Positions 15,876-25,697 of a stretch of 33,372 nucleotides of DNA are shown one piece after another. A program made the position numbers and the translations under genes. The notes under the pieces are model-generated. The model had not been told where the DNA came from, did no database searches, and saw nothing but the letters and a program-made list of their open reading frames with translations. Location: NCBI GenBank assembly GCA_017614895.1, contig JAGAAZ010000072.1, forward strand, positions 1 through 33,372, in the 5' to 3' direction. This stretch comes from Bacteroidaceae bacterium (GTDB taxonomy: Bacteria > Bacteroidota > Bacteroidia > Bacteroidales > Bacteroidaceae). Position 1 is the stretch's first letter, and each line of letters opens with the position of its first letter.

Positions 15876-17357
15876 ATGTTATTATTAGGTTATGACATAG
15901 GCACTTCGTCTGTCAAGGCGGCGCTGGTTGATGCGCAGACAGGTCAGACAGTGGCAAGTGCACAGTATCCCGATGTAGAGGCTCCCATTATGGCCAAGCA
16001 GCCAGGATGGGCAGAGCAAGACCCAGAAATGTGGTGGGAGGAACTCAAGCAGGCAACAGCACGTGCAGCTGCAAAGGCTGGCGGTTCGTTGGCTGATGTG
16101 AAGGCTATTGGTATCTCTTACCAGATGCACGGCCTCGTGTGTGTAGATAAGGCAGGTAAGCCTCTCCGTCCTTCCATCATTTGGTGTGACGGTCGTGCTG
16201 TTCCATACGGCAACAAGGCATTTGAAGCCATTGGTGGTGAGAAGTGCCTCCAGCATCTGCTCAACTCTCCTGGTAACTTCACTGCTGCCAAACTCGCATG
16301 GGTGAAGGAGAACGAGCCAGAACTCTTTGCTCAGATTGACAAGATCATGCTTCCAGGCGACTACATCGCCATGAAGCTCTCTGGTGGCGACAAGAAGACC
16401 ACCGTTTCAGGTCTTTCTGAGGGTATGTTCTGGGACTTCAAGAACAACGAGGTGAGCAAGGACGTGATGAACTACTATGGTTTCTCCAACGATATCATCG
16501 CTGAGATTGTTCCTACCTTCTCTGTTCAGAGCACCGTTTGTCAGGCGATTGCTGACGAGCTCGGCATCCCAGCTGGCACACCTATCTCTTATCGTGGTGG
16601 TGACCAGCCCAACAACGCCCTCTCACTCAATGTGATGAAGCCTGGCGAGATTGCTGCTACCGGTGGCACTTCTGGTGTGGTGTATGGTGTGCTTGGCGAA
16701 GTCAATTACGACAAGCTTTCTCGTGTGAACACCTTTGCTCATGTGAATCATGGTGAGGGTGGAGCAACCCGTCTGGGTGTCCTCCTCTGCATCAACGGTA
16801 CAGGTATCCTCAACGCTTGGATGCGTCGTACTGTGGCTCCAGAGGGCATGAGCTATCCAGAGATGAACGACCTCGCTGAGACAGTTCCAGTAGGTGCTGA
16901 CGGTTTGACGGTCATCCCATTCGGTAATGGTGCAGAACGTGTGCTTCAGAATGAGAATGTGGGTGCATCCGTTCATGGCATCAACTTCAACATCCACAAG
17001 AAGGCACATCTCATCCGTGCTGCGCACGAGGGCATCGCCTTCTCATTCGCATACGGTATGCAGATCATGAAGGACATGGGTATGGAAATCAGCACCATCA
17101 AGGCTGGTCACGCCAACATGTTCCTCAATCCACTCTTCTGCCGCACGTTGGCTACTGTTACCGGCGCCACCATCGAACTCTATGAGACAGATGGCTCTGT
17201 GGGTGCAGCATACGGTGCAGGTATTGGTGCTGGCATCTACAAGGACAGCGACGAAGCCTTTAAGACACTCAAGCACAAGGCAACCATCAAGCCTGAAGCT
17301 GACGTTGCACCTTACAAGGCTGCGTATGACCTGTGGGTGAAGAGATTGGGCAAGTAA
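15876..17357 (+). CDS. xylB: Xylulokinase
   Basis: This FGGY-family kinase phosphorylates D-xylulose to xylulose 5-phosphate with ATP. The 493-residue protein starts with the actin-like phosphate loop GYDIGTSSVKAALVD (5-19), and has MHGLVCVDKAGKPLRPSIIWCDGRA (84-108), the catalytic Asp243 in YRGGDQPNNALSLN and GEIAATGGTSGVVYGV downstream, with AAYGAGIGAGIY near the C-terminus. Length is normal. It is the last gene of the symporter-GH43-xylB operon, 13 nt after GH43, and is followed by a strong terminator. Together with xylA 7 kb downstream it completes xylose entry into the pentose phosphate pathway. Confidence 0.95.
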   Translation: MLLLGYDIGTSSVKAALVDAQTGQTVASAQYPDVEAPIMAKQPGWAEQDPEMWWEELKQATARAAAKAGGSLADVKAIGISYQMHGLVCVDKAGKPLRPSIIWCDGRAVPYGNKAFEAIGGEKCLQHLLNSPGNFTAAKLAWVKENEPELFAQIDKIMLPGDYIAMKLSGGDKKTTVSGLSEGMFWDFKNNEVSKDVMNYYGFSNDIIAEIVPTFSVQSTVCQAIADELGIPAGTPISYRGGDQPNNALSLNVMKPGEIAATGGTSGVVYGVLGEVNYDKLSRVNTFAHVNHGEGGATRLGVLLCINGTGILNAWMRRTVAPEGMSYPEMNDLAETVPVGADGLTVIPFGNGAERVLQNENVGASVHGINFNIHKKAHLIRAAHEGIAFSFAYGMQIMKDMGMEISTIKAGHANMFLNPLFCRTLATVTGATIELYETDGSVGAAYGAGIGAGIYKDSDEAFKTLKHKATIKPEADVAPYKAAYDLWVKRLGK

Positions 17358-17406
17358 GAGAGAGGTGAGAGGCAGAAAATGCCTTTACCTATGACTCCCC
17401 ATAATG

Positions 17407-17441
17407 AAAGTGCTGGTTCTTAGCGAATCAGCACTTTTTTT
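17407..17441 (+). terminator. Rho-independent terminator after xylB
   Basis: AAAGTGCTG (17407-17415) pairs perfectly with CAGCACTTT (17429-17437), followed by further T residues to 17441. The right arm and loop overlap the last codons of the convergent CotH gene (…KKVLIR and stop, 17420 onward). Confidence 0.85.
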
Positions 17442-19204
17442 GTGGTTCCGTCACTATATAAATATATGTATAGTCCTTGGATCGGCACATCCACTTGAAC
17501 GCCTGATGTCGAGTAGATGCCAATGAACTGTCTGGGTGTTTCTGTGAAGGCAGGCGCAGCGATATCGTTGGCATTGGGATCGTAGCCATAGAAGTCATCC
17601 AGAAAATCGATGCGACCAGCTACCCACCCCCGCAATCGTTCTATCGTGTCAATGTTGGCATTCACCTTGTACGGCCTCACCCCATGCACCGTCTTGGTGG
17701 CTCTCCACAATCTGCCCTCCAGCTTCACGATGGTACCAGCATTGTACGTCCTCGTTACGTTGTAATCTTCTGTGTCGGTATAGTTGTCCCATTTGTCATA
17801 GACTTCCCATCCCGGGTTGCATTCCGCTTCACAATAACAGGGGCTTTCTGGCCATTTCGCTTTCTCCAGTTCATAGTATTCAGTCCCCACACGCTCGTAC
17901 CAATCATCGATGATGCGGCAGACGTATTCAGCATCGAAGATGCCTCTGTCACGCAGTTCTCCATATCTTCTCTGCAAGTCCTCTTGATAGTATTTTTGAA
18001 TCCAGTAGAAAGGGCCAGACACCAGAATGTCCAAACCCATTGTGGGAGGACGCACGACTGCATACAGATTGATGCCAAACGTCTGGTCAAGATCATAAGG
18101 TGTCACCATCCACTTGGTGCCGTCATAGGTGAACCACTGCCAGTTCTTCAGCGAACCATCACCATTGGCTGAGAAATAGAAGAAGACACAATAGTCAAGC
18201 AAACTCTCTATCTCGTACCTTTTCTCAATTTCCTTTCTCATCTCCTCCTTGCTCAACCCTCCCTTTTCCAGCGCGTTCAATTCTGACCAATACTTGCTCA
18301 TGGCGACAATGTACTTCTTCACCTTGCAGGTTCTCGCCTTAGCCTCAATGATGTCGGGTGTATCCGTTTCGTCCTCATAGTATTTGTTGTTGTCGTTCAT
18401 CAGTTCTTTCGGACTGTCGCCTTTGTACTTGTTTCCATTCTTATCGTAAAGGCCCTTGGGGTTGCGCACCTCGAAAGAACCCCATTGAATGTTACCACGG
18501 AAAATGGTCTCATTTTTCAAGGTTCCATCCAGATGGATATGCTCTGCCACATCCTTCTTCATGTTCATGTTCTTACGATTTTTCTTCAGTTGCCAGGCAA
18601 AGACTCCATAGAAATCCCCGTTCAGATATACGGCGCACGGAAATCCGTCAGGGAAACACCTGCCCTTGCTCTCATCGTGATAGCCCACCCGTTCCCAATA
18701 AGGGGCACGATCAGCCACCACTCCTGCATATACCTTATACCCCACTTCACCGATTCCACGCAGGAAATCTGTGTAGAAAGCCTTGAAATGGAAAGAACTT
18801 TGTTTCACCCACTCTCCAATCTTGAAATCAGCGCCTTTGTCTTCATTCCAAGTCTCATCACAAAAATCGCAGACGAAATTCTTCTTAGGAAACTTGAGTG
18901 AGTAATTTCCTTGAGCGCTGATGATGACAGGTTTCTTGAAGTAGATTCCATTCCCGTCATATACCTCCATCCAACCTTTCAAATCAGTCTTTTGGTTGGC
19001 AGGCATGATCTCGAAACCCGTCAGATTCACGTAAGCCATCTTTGGCTCAGGTATTGTGATTCCCTCATCGTTGCTAACATCCTTCACCTTTGTGTCCAGA
19101 TGTCGCTTTGCCACCATCTCCTCAAACTCTGTGGTTTGAGCCACCATGCAGCCACACCCCATAAGCAGGAGGCAAACCAGCTTCAGCTTCTTGTACAATA
19201 TCAT
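17420..19204 (-). CDS. CotH-kinase-family secreted protein with sorting-type tail
   Basis: I place the start at ATG 19204 (M33 at 19222 is the alternative), because a -7 box at 19253-19260 rules out the longer frame. The product is about 594 residues with a signal sequence (MILYKKLKLVCLLLMGCGCMVAQ); the Cys residues could make it a lipoprotein, but the lipobox is not ideal. CotH-like features are KGWMEVYDGNGIYFKKPVIISAQGNYS-type entry, SFHFKAFYTDFLRGIGEVGYKVY, FPCAVYLNGDFYGVFAWQLKK, and the late DYCVFFYFSANGDGSLKNWQWFTYDG with MVTPYDLDQTFG, matching the family's metal/ATP-site region. The last residues (IGIYSTSGVQVDVPIQGLYIYLY…KKVLIR) look like a type IX secretion C-terminal signal. CotH proteins can be atypical protein kinases; function in Bacteroidota is not settled, and a carbohydrate link here is only contextual. 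Confidence 0.82.
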   Translation of the reverse strand: MILYKKLKLVCLLLMGCGCMVAQTTEFEEMVAKRHLDTKVKDVSNDEGITIPEPKMAYVNLTGFEIMPANQKTDLKGWMEVYDGNGIYFKKPVIISAQGNYSLKFPKKNFVCDFCDETWNEDKGADFKIGEWVKQSSFHFKAFYTDFLRGIGEVGYKVYAGVVADRAPYWERVGYHDESKGRCFPDGFPCAVYLNGDFYGVFAWQLKKNRKNMNMKKDVAEHIHLDGTLKNETIFRGNIQWGSFEVRNPKGLYDKNGNKYKGDSPKELMNDNNKYYEDETDTPDIIEAKARTCKVKKYIVAMSKYWSELNALEKGGLSKEEMRKEIEKRYEIESLLDYCVFFYFSANGDGSLKNWQWFTYDGTKWMVTPYDLDQTFGINLYAVVRPPTMGLDILVSGPFYWIQKYYQEDLQRRYGELRDRGIFDAEYVCRIIDDWYERVGTEYYELEKAKWPESPCYCEAECNPGWEVYDKWDNYTDTEDYNVTRTYNAGTIVKLEGRLWRATKTVHGVRPYKVNANIDTIERLRGWVAGRIDFLDDFYGYDPNANDIAAPAFTETPRQFIGIYSTSGVQVDVPIQGLYIYLYSDGTTKKVLIR

Positions 19205-19252
19205 GTCAGAAATCCATCTCATGGGTGTGGCAAAGTTTTCGATTAGGTTTTG

Positions 19253-19260
19253 CAAAGATA
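19253..19260 (-). promoter_or_regulatory. -7 box of the CotH-like gene
   Basis: TATCTTTG on the minus strand (19260-19253), about 49 nt before ATG 19204. It lies back to back with the GH2 promoter (19389-19396). Confidence 0.55.
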
Positions 19261-19388
19261 AGAAAGAAATGGCATCCATCCTGCTGTTCTCGCCGTTTTT
19301 CTGCCTGAAAAGCTGCATTTTAGGGTTTTATCTATCAAAATCTAAAAAGCAGGTAACATCAGTGACAATCTCATTTCGCTCTTTTTGC

Positions 19389-19396
19389 TACCTTTG
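19389..19396 (+). promoter_or_regulatory. -7 box of the GH2 gene
   Basis: TACCTTTG fits TAnnTTTG, 37 nt before ATG 19434. The -33 region lacks TTTG. Confidence 0.6.
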
Positions 19397-19433
19397 CATC
19401 ACAAAACCAAACGATAAGAAAAGAACACTCACA

Positions 19434-22400
19434 ATGGAGAAAAACAAACCTATAGGTGCGTCACGCCTTAGCCGACTGATGAGTCGTGCTACAATGATGG
19501 CATGTTTGATGGGTATCGCAACAGCCAATGCCCAAACAGGTAAAGAATGGGACGACGTCTCTGTAACCAATGTGAATAAAGAGGCAGCACACACCATCGC
19601 TATTCCTTTTGGCAGCGAGAAGGATGTGGCAAAGAATGACATGACCGCATCGCCTTATTACCAGTCTTTGGACGGTGTCTGGAAGTTCTACTGGGTGTCC
19701 AACCCCAGTAAGGTGAACGCCAAGATGTGCGAGAAAGATTATAACGATGCAGCATGGAGCGACATCGATGTGCCTTCCAGCTGGCAGGTTTATGGTATTC
19801 GCCACAACAAGAATTGGGACAAACCGCTGTATTGCAATGTGCAATATCCTTTCTCCTACGACAGAAACACCTACAGCGTGATGGCTGACCGCCCAAGTTG
19901 GTTCACCTACAAGGGTGACATGACCAACCCGGTGGGTACGTATCGTCGTAAGTTCACCATCCCATCCGATTGGAAAGACAGGGATATCTACGTGCGTTTC
20001 AACGGCGTGGGACACGGTTATTACCTTTGGGTGAATGGTCAGCGAGTTGGATACAGCGAGGACTCCTATCTTCCTTCTGAGTTCAACATCACTGACTATG
20101 TGACCAAGGGTGAGAACACCATCGCTTTGCAGGTGTATCGTTTCACCAGCGGTTCTTTCTTGGAGTGCCAGGACTATTGGCGACTCACAGGTATTCAGCG
20201 TCATTGCTTCTTGTGGGCAGCGCCTAAGAGCCAAATCCGTGACTATTTCTTCACAACCGACCTCGATGCCAACTATGTCAATGCTAAGGCAAACGTGAAG
20301 GTGAGCCTCACAGGTGTTAGCTCTGTAGAGGGAGGCAGTGTGGAAGTGAAGATTGAAGAAGATGGAAAGACGATTGCATCAACTTCCAAAGCAGTGGCAA
20401 CAGCTACAGAGCTGAGTCTCGACATGAATGTGACCAATCCGAAAAAGTGGAGTGCTGAAGAGCCTAATTTGTATGACTTGGTGCTTACCTTGAAGGACAA
20501 GAAAGGTAAGACGATAGATATTCGTGGTGGCAAGGTGGGCTTCCGTGAGGTAGGCATCCGCAATGATGGTGCGCTCCTCATCAATGGCAAGCGTATGGTC
20601 TTTCATGGTGTGAACCGTCACGATTTCTCACCAATCAATGGACGTGCCATCACGGCAGAGGAGATTGAGGAAGACATCAAGACGATGAAGCGTCTCAACA
20701 TCAATGCTATCCGTACTTCCCACTATCCCAACGATCCTGTCTTCTACGACTTGTGCGACAAATATGGTATGTATGTGTTGGCAGAAGCGAATGTGGAGTG
20801 CCACGCTAATACAGGACTATCCTCTGTGGATAAGTTCCGCAATGCAATGGTGGAACGTTCCCAGAACCACGTGAAGTGGATGCGTAACCATGTGTGCATC
20901 TTCATCTGGTCGTTTGGTAACGAATCCGGTAACGGAAACAACTTCCAGTATGTTGCCAATGCCATCAAGGCGCTGGATAAGACACGACTTACGCACTACG
21001 AAGGTAACAGCAGCTTTGCAGATGTGTCGAGTACGATGTATGGCGGCTATGACCACATCGCATGGGTGGGTCAGTCGCAGCATGACCGTCCTCACATTCA
21101 GTGTGAGAACAGCCACTCAATGGGTAACTCAATGGGTAATGTACGTGAGATGTTCGACCTCTATGAAAAGTACCCCTGCTTGACAGGTGAGTTCATTTGG
21201 GACTTCAAGGATCAGGGCTTGCTGACGAAGAATTCTGCGGGAGTGGAATATTGGGCGTATGGCGGTGACTTCGGTGATAATCCTAACGATGGAAATTTCT
21301 GCATCAATGGTTTGGTGCGGCCTGACTGGAGTTGGACGGCTAAGTGCTATAACACGAAGAAGATCTACCAGCCTATCGAGTTCAAAGCTGTAAAGAACAA
21401 GAAGGGTCAGTTCCTGGTGAAGAACAAGATGGCTTTCCTGTCCAGCACAGCTTATGATGTGAGCTATGAGATTCTTGATGAGGAAGGAAAACAGTTGGCA
21501 ACAGGTCCTATCGATACAGAAGTGGCTGCTGCTGACAGCACGACCATCACACTTGACCTTTCTTCAGCAGATGCTTTGGCAGCCGATGAGGAGGCGTTTA
21601 TCCACTTCATCATCAAGCAGAAAGAGAAAACCTTGTGGGCAGATGCAGGTTATGTTGTGGGAGAAGAGAAACTGCCAGTGAAAACAGCAACAAAGAGTAT
21701 GTATGACCTCCATCAGTTTGCTGATTGCGAGGACATCACAGTGGAGGAAACCACTTCTTCACTCACGCTGTCCAATGCCAAGTTCAAGGCTACCTTCAAC
21801 AAGACATCAGGTGTGCTGAGCGATTACACTTACGATGGTGTGCAGCTTATTACCAAACCGCTGCGACTGAATGTGTTCCGTTTCCCTACCGACAATGACG
21901 GTTCAAAGCGTGAAAGCTGGGATAATATGGGCTTGAGGAGTCTGACGGCACGTGGGAAGGGTGTTGAGTTCGAGAAGGGTGCTGACGGTAAGACGGTCAA
22001 TGTCACGCTGAATACCCGTTATACAGGTAAGAACAGTACTTCTTTCGACGTCCAGATGAATTTCCTCGTATGCGCCAATGGTATGATGATGATCAATTCT
22101 TTCATCAAGCCAACAGCCACTGGTGCTATCCTGCCTAAGATTGGCTTCCGTCTGGAGATGCCTGCTGAGATGGAACAACTGTCTTGGTTCGGTAGAGGTC
22201 CTTGGGACAGCTATCGTGACCGCAAGGAGGCTTGTCTGCCAGCCATCTACAAGAGCACGGTGACCGACCAGTATGAGGAATACATCATGCCACAGGAGCA
22301 CGGAACCAAGCAGGAGGTGCGTTGGATGTCGCTGACGGACAACGAAGGAAACGGACTTCTCTTCGCCGCTCCTGACCAGATGGCAGCATCTGCCGTCCAC

Positions 22401-23420
22401 TTCCGTCCAGAAGACAATTACACAGATCGCAATAACCGAAGTCGCCATACCTACGAGTTCAAGAAGTGTGCCAACACGGTTGTGTCGTTGGATGCTGCCA
22501 CTCGCGGATTGGGCAATAACAGCTGTGGTCCTGATGTGATGGAGAAGTATGAGCTGAAGGCAGCCAACACCGCTTTCCGCTTCTTCATCATGCCACTCAC
22601 CAAGGGTGCAAGTGCGGCTAAGATGGCACGTGTGGATATGCCTGTTTGTCAGCCGGTCGATTGCAAGCGTTCATCCACTGGACGTATTAGCATGACCACT
22701 TCCACACCTAAGGCCACTATATATTATAGTATTAATGATGGCGAATGGAAGAAGTACTCCACTGCTTTAACCTCCAACGATGCCTGCACCATCAAGACCT
22801 ACTGCTCGGCTGATGGTTTGATGGACAGCCCTGTGATGTCCTACGACTTTGACCTCTTCATCAGCAAGAGCGGATGGAAGCTGGTCAGCGTGGACAGTCA
22901 GCACGGAGGTAATGAAGCGACAAAGGCGTTTGACAATAACACCTCCACCTTCTGGCACACAGAATGGGGTAGCAGTGAACCAAGATGTCCTCACACCATC
23001 GTCATCGACATGAACAGGATTTATGAGGTGACAGCCTTTACTTACACGGCACGTACTGACGGCAATGCCAACGGTATGGTGAAGGCATACGAAGTGTATC
23101 TGAGTTTGGATGGTAAAACTTGGGGCAGTGCTGCTGTATCAGGTGAGTTCAAGAACACCACAGCGATGCAAATTGCCAAGCTCTCTACAGCTAAGAAAGC
23201 TCGCTACCTCAAGTTTGTTGCCAAGTCTGAAGTCAACAACAACGCCTGGACATCAGCCTCAGAAATTGGCATTCAGGCTGCTGCTGACGTCACAGCTGTG
23301 GATGAAGTGCGCAACGAGGTGCTGCCAGATGAAGGACTTTATTATACGCTGCAAGGAGTGGCAACAGCTACACCTTCTCGTGGTGTGTTTGTATATCAGG
23401 GAAAGAAAGTGCTCTTTTAA
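19434..23420 (+). CDS. GH2 beta-galactosidase, secreted, with discoidin-type domain and sorting tail
   Basis: The start at 19434 fits the -7 box and gives a signal peptide (1-33, ending TANA|Q) in a 1328-residue protein; the frame is open back to 19146 but that part precedes the promoter. The LacZ-type order is present: N-terminal sugar-binding domain (SLDGVWKFYWVSNPSK, DVPSSWQVYGI), immunoglobulin-like domain, TIM barrel with acid/base Glu497 (WSFGNESGNG) and nucleophile Glu558 (QCENSHSMGNSMG), and the large C-terminal beta-sandwich (WFGRGPWDSYRDRKEA). Beyond the LacZ core are a chitobiase-like segment (ATIYYSINDGEWKKYS), an F5/8-type C domain (about 1141-1275) that may bind carbohydrate, and a tail VDEV…YYTLQGV…GVFVYQGKKVLF like type IX sorting signals. 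It probably acts at the cell surface. GH2 also includes other specificities, so galactose is likely but unproven. Confidence 0.9.
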   Translation: MEKNKPIGASRLSRLMSRATMMACLMGIATANAQTGKEWDDVSVTNVNKEAAHTIAIPFGSEKDVAKNDMTASPYYQSLDGVWKFYWVSNPSKVNAKMCEKDYNDAAWSDIDVPSSWQVYGIRHNKNWDKPLYCNVQYPFSYDRNTYSVMADRPSWFTYKGDMTNPVGTYRRKFTIPSDWKDRDIYVRFNGVGHGYYLWVNGQRVGYSEDSYLPSEFNITDYVTKGENTIALQVYRFTSGSFLECQDYWRLTGIQRHCFLWAAPKSQIRDYFFTTDLDANYVNAKANVKVSLTGVSSVEGGSVEVKIEEDGKTIASTSKAVATATELSLDMNVTNPKKWSAEEPNLYDLVLTLKDKKGKTIDIRGGKVGFREVGIRNDGALLINGKRMVFHGVNRHDFSPINGRAITAEEIEEDIKTMKRLNINAIRTSHYPNDPVFYDLCDKYGMYVLAEANVECHANTGLSSVDKFRNAMVERSQNHVKWMRNHVCIFIWSFGNESGNGNNFQYVANAIKALDKTRLTHYEGNSSFADVSSTMYGGYDHIAWVGQSQHDRPHIQCENSHSMGNSMGNVREMFDLYEKYPCLTGEFIWDFKDQGLLTKNSAGVEYWAYGGDFGDNPNDGNFCINGLVRPDWSWTAKCYNTKKIYQPIEFKAVKNKKGQFLVKNKMAFLSSTAYDVSYEILDEEGKQLATGPIDTEVAAADSTTITLDLSSADALAADEEAFIHFIIKQKEKTLWADAGYVVGEEKLPVKTATKSMYDLHQFADCEDITVEETTSSLTLSNAKFKATFNKTSGVLSDYTYDGVQLITKPLRLNVFRFPTDNDGSKRESWDNMGLRSLTARGKGVEFEKGADGKTVNVTLNTRYTGKNSTSFDVQMNFLVCANGMMMINSFIKPTATGAILPKIGFRLEMPAEMEQLSWFGRGPWDSYRDRKEACLPAIYKSTVTDQYEEYIMPQEHGTKQEVRWMSLTDNEGNGLLFAAPDQMAASAVHFRPEDNYTDRNNRSRHTYEFKKCANTVVSLDAATRGLGNNSCGPDVMEKYELKAANTAFRFFIMPLTKGASAAKMARVDMPVCQPVDCKRSSTGRISMTTSTPKATIYYSINDGEWKKYSTALTSNDACTIKTYCSADGLMDSPVMSYDFDLFISKSGWKLVSVDSQHGGNEATKAFDNNTSTFWHTEWGSSEPRCPHTIVIDMNRIYEVTAFTYTARTDGNANGMVKAYEVYLSLDGKTWGSAAVSGEFKNTTAMQIAKLSTAKKARYLKFVAKSEVNNNAWTSASEIGIQAAADVTAVDEVRNEVLPDEGLYYTLQGVATATPSRGVFVYQGKKVLF

Positions 23421-23435
23421 TCATTTGTGTTGACG

Positions 23436-24119
23436 ATGGAAGAGATTATGGATGCAGTGTTGAAGCTGCTGCTAAGTATGGTGCTGGGTGCGATGGTCGG
23501 ATTGGAACGTCGCCACAAAGGGCAGATCGCTGGTATGCGCACGTTTGCCCTTATCAGCATGGGTGCCACGTTGGCGATGCTCGTGTCCATCTACATCCCC
23601 GAAAAGCTCTTGGGAATGACCGAGAATGGTGACCCTGGGCGCATTGCTGCTCAGGTCATTTCTGGCATCGGTTTCTTGGGTGCTGGTGCCATCATCCAGA
23701 TGAAGGGTTCCGTACGTGGTTTGACCACAGCGGCAGGCATGTGGATGACCGCCTCCATTGGTTTGGCGGTTGGTGCAGGCATGTATCTGGTTGCAGTGGT
23801 GGCAAGTTTGCTCATCATCTTGGTGCTGACCTTGCTGGAACTCTGCGAGAAGCATCTCTTCAAGGGCAAGGAACAGAAGATAGTGCGATTGAAGGTGAAT
23901 TACATCGTGACAGACGCTGCCAAGTACCGTCAGTGTTTCACCGATGCACAGGTGCATATCTCGGACGAATTTTTTCGTTATGATTACACCTTAGGCACCA
24001 CCACCATCAATTTTATGGTGCGCAGTCAGGACAAGACCGACTTCATCAGGTTGTTTGACAAGATTCATGCGATGGGTGATGTGCTTTCCCTCACATTGAC
24101 GAACGAAGTGAACAATTAG
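23436..24119 (+). CDS. MgtC/SapB-family membrane protein
   Basis: The 227-residue protein starts at ATG 23436, 15 nt after the GH2 stop; a GTG at 23427 is the alternative. The MgtC signature is clear: LLLSMVLGAMVGLERRHKGQIAGMRTFALISMGATLAML, RIAAQVISGIGFLGAGAIIQ and VRGLTTAAGMWMTASIGLAVGAGMY, giving about four membrane helices. A soluble C-terminal part of about 75 residues follows. Members are known for survival in low Mg2+ and in hosts and for modulating membrane ATPase activity; exact function here is unknown. It may be read through from GH2, as no terminator separates them. Confidence 0.88.
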   Translation: MEEIMDAVLKLLLSMVLGAMVGLERRHKGQIAGMRTFALISMGATLAMLVSIYIPEKLLGMTENGDPGRIAAQVISGIGFLGAGAIIQMKGSVRGLTTAAGMWMTASIGLAVGAGMYLVAVVASLLIILVLTLLELCEKHLFKGKEQKIVRLKVNYIVTDAAKYRQCFTDAQVHISDEFFRYDYTLGTTTINFMVRSQDKTDFIRLFDKIHAMGDVLSLTLTNEVNN

Positions 24120-24191
24120 TTGGCATAGCATGTAAGAATTTTGATGTTTATTAAAAAGTTTGCTAAAAAAAAGAAAAAAACTCCGTATTTT

Positions 24192-24222
24192 TTTGGCGAT
24201 TTAAAATAAAGGTATAACTTTG
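24192..24222 (+). promoter_or_regulatory. xylA promoter
   Basis: TTTG (24192-24195), a 19-nt spacer and TAACTTTG (24215-24222) form a full consensus promoter, unlike the activator-type GH115 and symporter promoters. The leader to ATG 24293 is about 65 nt and A/T-rich. No GTTACA pair is present. Confidence 0.8.
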
Positions 24223-24292
24223 CATCCCCTAATTGTGGCTATAACAATTTGTAAGTAATTTATAAACAAACAATCATTAACAACTTTAAATT

Positions 24293-25606
24293 ATGGCTAA
24301 AGAGTATTTTCCAGAGATTGGTAAAATCAAGTTCGAAGGCAAGGATTCAAAGAATCCAATGGCGTTCCATTACTATGACGCTGAAAAGGTAATCATGGGC
24401 AAGCCAATGAAGGATTGGCTTCGTTTCGCTATGGCATGGTGGCACACACTCTGTGCAGAGGGTGGCGACCAGTTCGGTGGTGGAACAAAGAAGTTCCCTT
24501 GGAACGCAGGTGCTGATGCTGTTGAAATCGCAAAGCAGAAGGCTGACGCAGGTTTCGAGATCATGCAGAAGCTTGGTATCCCATATTTCTGCTTCCACGA
24601 TGTTGACCTCGTTTCTGAAGGTGCATCTGTTGAGGAGTATGAGGCTAACCTCAAGGCTATCACTGACTACCTCGCAGTGAAGATGAAGGAAACTGGCATC
24701 AAGCTGTTGTGGTCTACTGCTAACGTATTTGGCAACGGTCGTTACATGAACGGTGCTTCTACTAACCCAGACTTCGATGTTGTTGCTCGCGCTATCGTTC
24801 AGATTAAGAACGCTATCGACGCTGGTATCAAGCTCGGTGCTGAGAACTATGTATTCTGGGGCGGTCGTGAAGGTTACATGAGCCTCTTGAACACTGACCA
24901 GAAGCGTGAGAAGGAGCACATGGCTACTATGCTCACAATGGCTCGCGACTACGCTCGCAGCAAGGGCTTCAAGGGTACTTTCCTCATCGAGCCAAAGCCA
25001 ATGGAGCCATCTAAGCACCAGTACGATGTTGACACTGAGACTGTGATCGGCTTCTTGAAGGCACACAACCTCGACAAGGACTTCAAGGTGAACATCGAGG
25101 TGAACCACGCTACTCTCGCAGGTCACACCTTCGAGCACGAACTCGCTTGCGCTGTTGACGCTGGTATGCTCGGTTCTATCGACGCTAACCGCGGTGACTA
25201 CCAGAACGGCTGGGATACTGACCAGTTCCCAATCGACCAGTACGAGCTCGTACAGGCTTGGATGGAAATCATCCGTGGTGGTGGTCTCGGCACAGGTGGT
25301 ACAAACTTCGACGCTAAGACTCGTCGTAACTCTACCGACCTCGAGGACATCTTCATCGCACACATCGCTGGTATGGACGCTATGGCTCGCGCACTCGAGT
25401 CAGCAGCTAAGCTCCTTGAGGAGTCTCCATACAAGAAGATGAAGGCTGAGCGTTACGCATCCTTCGACAGCGGTATGGGTAAGGACTTCGAAGATGGCAA
25501 GCTCACCTTCGAGCAGGTTTACGAGTATGGTAAGAAGGTTGGCGAGCCAAAGCAGACTTCTGGCAAGCAGGAACTCTTCGAGGCTATCGTAGCTATGTAC
25601 GCTTAA
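24293..25606 (+). CDS. xylA: Xylose isomerase
   Basis: This enzyme converts D-xylose to D-xylulose with two divalent metals. The 437-residue protein is of the longer class II type. Catalytic and metal residues are all visible: His102 and Asp105 ([11 protein letters not shown]), Glu233 and Lys235 ([15 protein letters not shown]), Glu269 and His272 ([17 protein letters not shown]), and Asp297, Asp308 and Asp310 ([20 protein letters not shown]). Codon choice is noticeably more restricted than in neighbouring genes (repeated GCT, GGT, CTC, AAG), a sign of high expression. It has its own consensus promoter and a strong terminator, so it is a single-gene unit separated from xylB. Confidence 0.97.
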   Translation: MAKEYFPEIGKIKFEGKDSKNPMAFHYYDAEKVIMGKPMKDWLRFAMAWWHTLCAEGGDQFGGGTKKFPWNAGADAVEIAKQKADAGFEIMQKLGIPYFCFHDVDLVSEGASVEEYEANLKAITDYLAVKMKETGIKLLWSTANVFGNGRYMNGASTNPDFDVVARAIVQIKNAIDAGIKLGAENYVFWGGREGYMSLLNTDQKREKEHMATMLTMARDYARSKGFKGTFLIEPKPMEPSKHQYDVDTETVIGFLKAHNLDKDFKVNIEVNHATLAGHTFEHELACAVDAGMLGSIDANRGDYQNGWDTDQFPIDQYELVQAWMEIIRGGGLGTGGTNFDAKTRRNSTDLEDIFIAHIAGMDAMARALESAAKLLEESPYKKMKAERYASFDSGMGKDFEDGKLTFEQVYEYGKKVGEPKQTSGKQELFEAIVAMYA

Positions 25607-25631
25607 TGCTTCTTGAGCAAAGCGCAAAAAG

Positions 25632-25666
25632 AAAGGGTTGCATCCGATGGGTGCAGCCCTTTTTTA
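25632..25666 (+). terminator. Rho-independent terminator after xylA
   Basis: AAGGGTTGCA (25633-25642) pairs with TGCAGCCCTT (25652-25661) with one G-T wobble, followed by a run of T. It ends 32 nt before the stop of the convergent TonB-domain gene and may serve both. Confidence 0.85.
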
Positions 25667-25697
25667 TTCCATTAACTCCTTTAATTCTCCCCGACGG

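Noticed and set aside
19353-19357. Single GTAAC 36 nt before the GH2 -7 box as part of the xylan regulon motif
   Set aside because: The distance matches the GH115 site, but there is no second half-site at 21 nt on either side; a single 5-mer is expected by chance.
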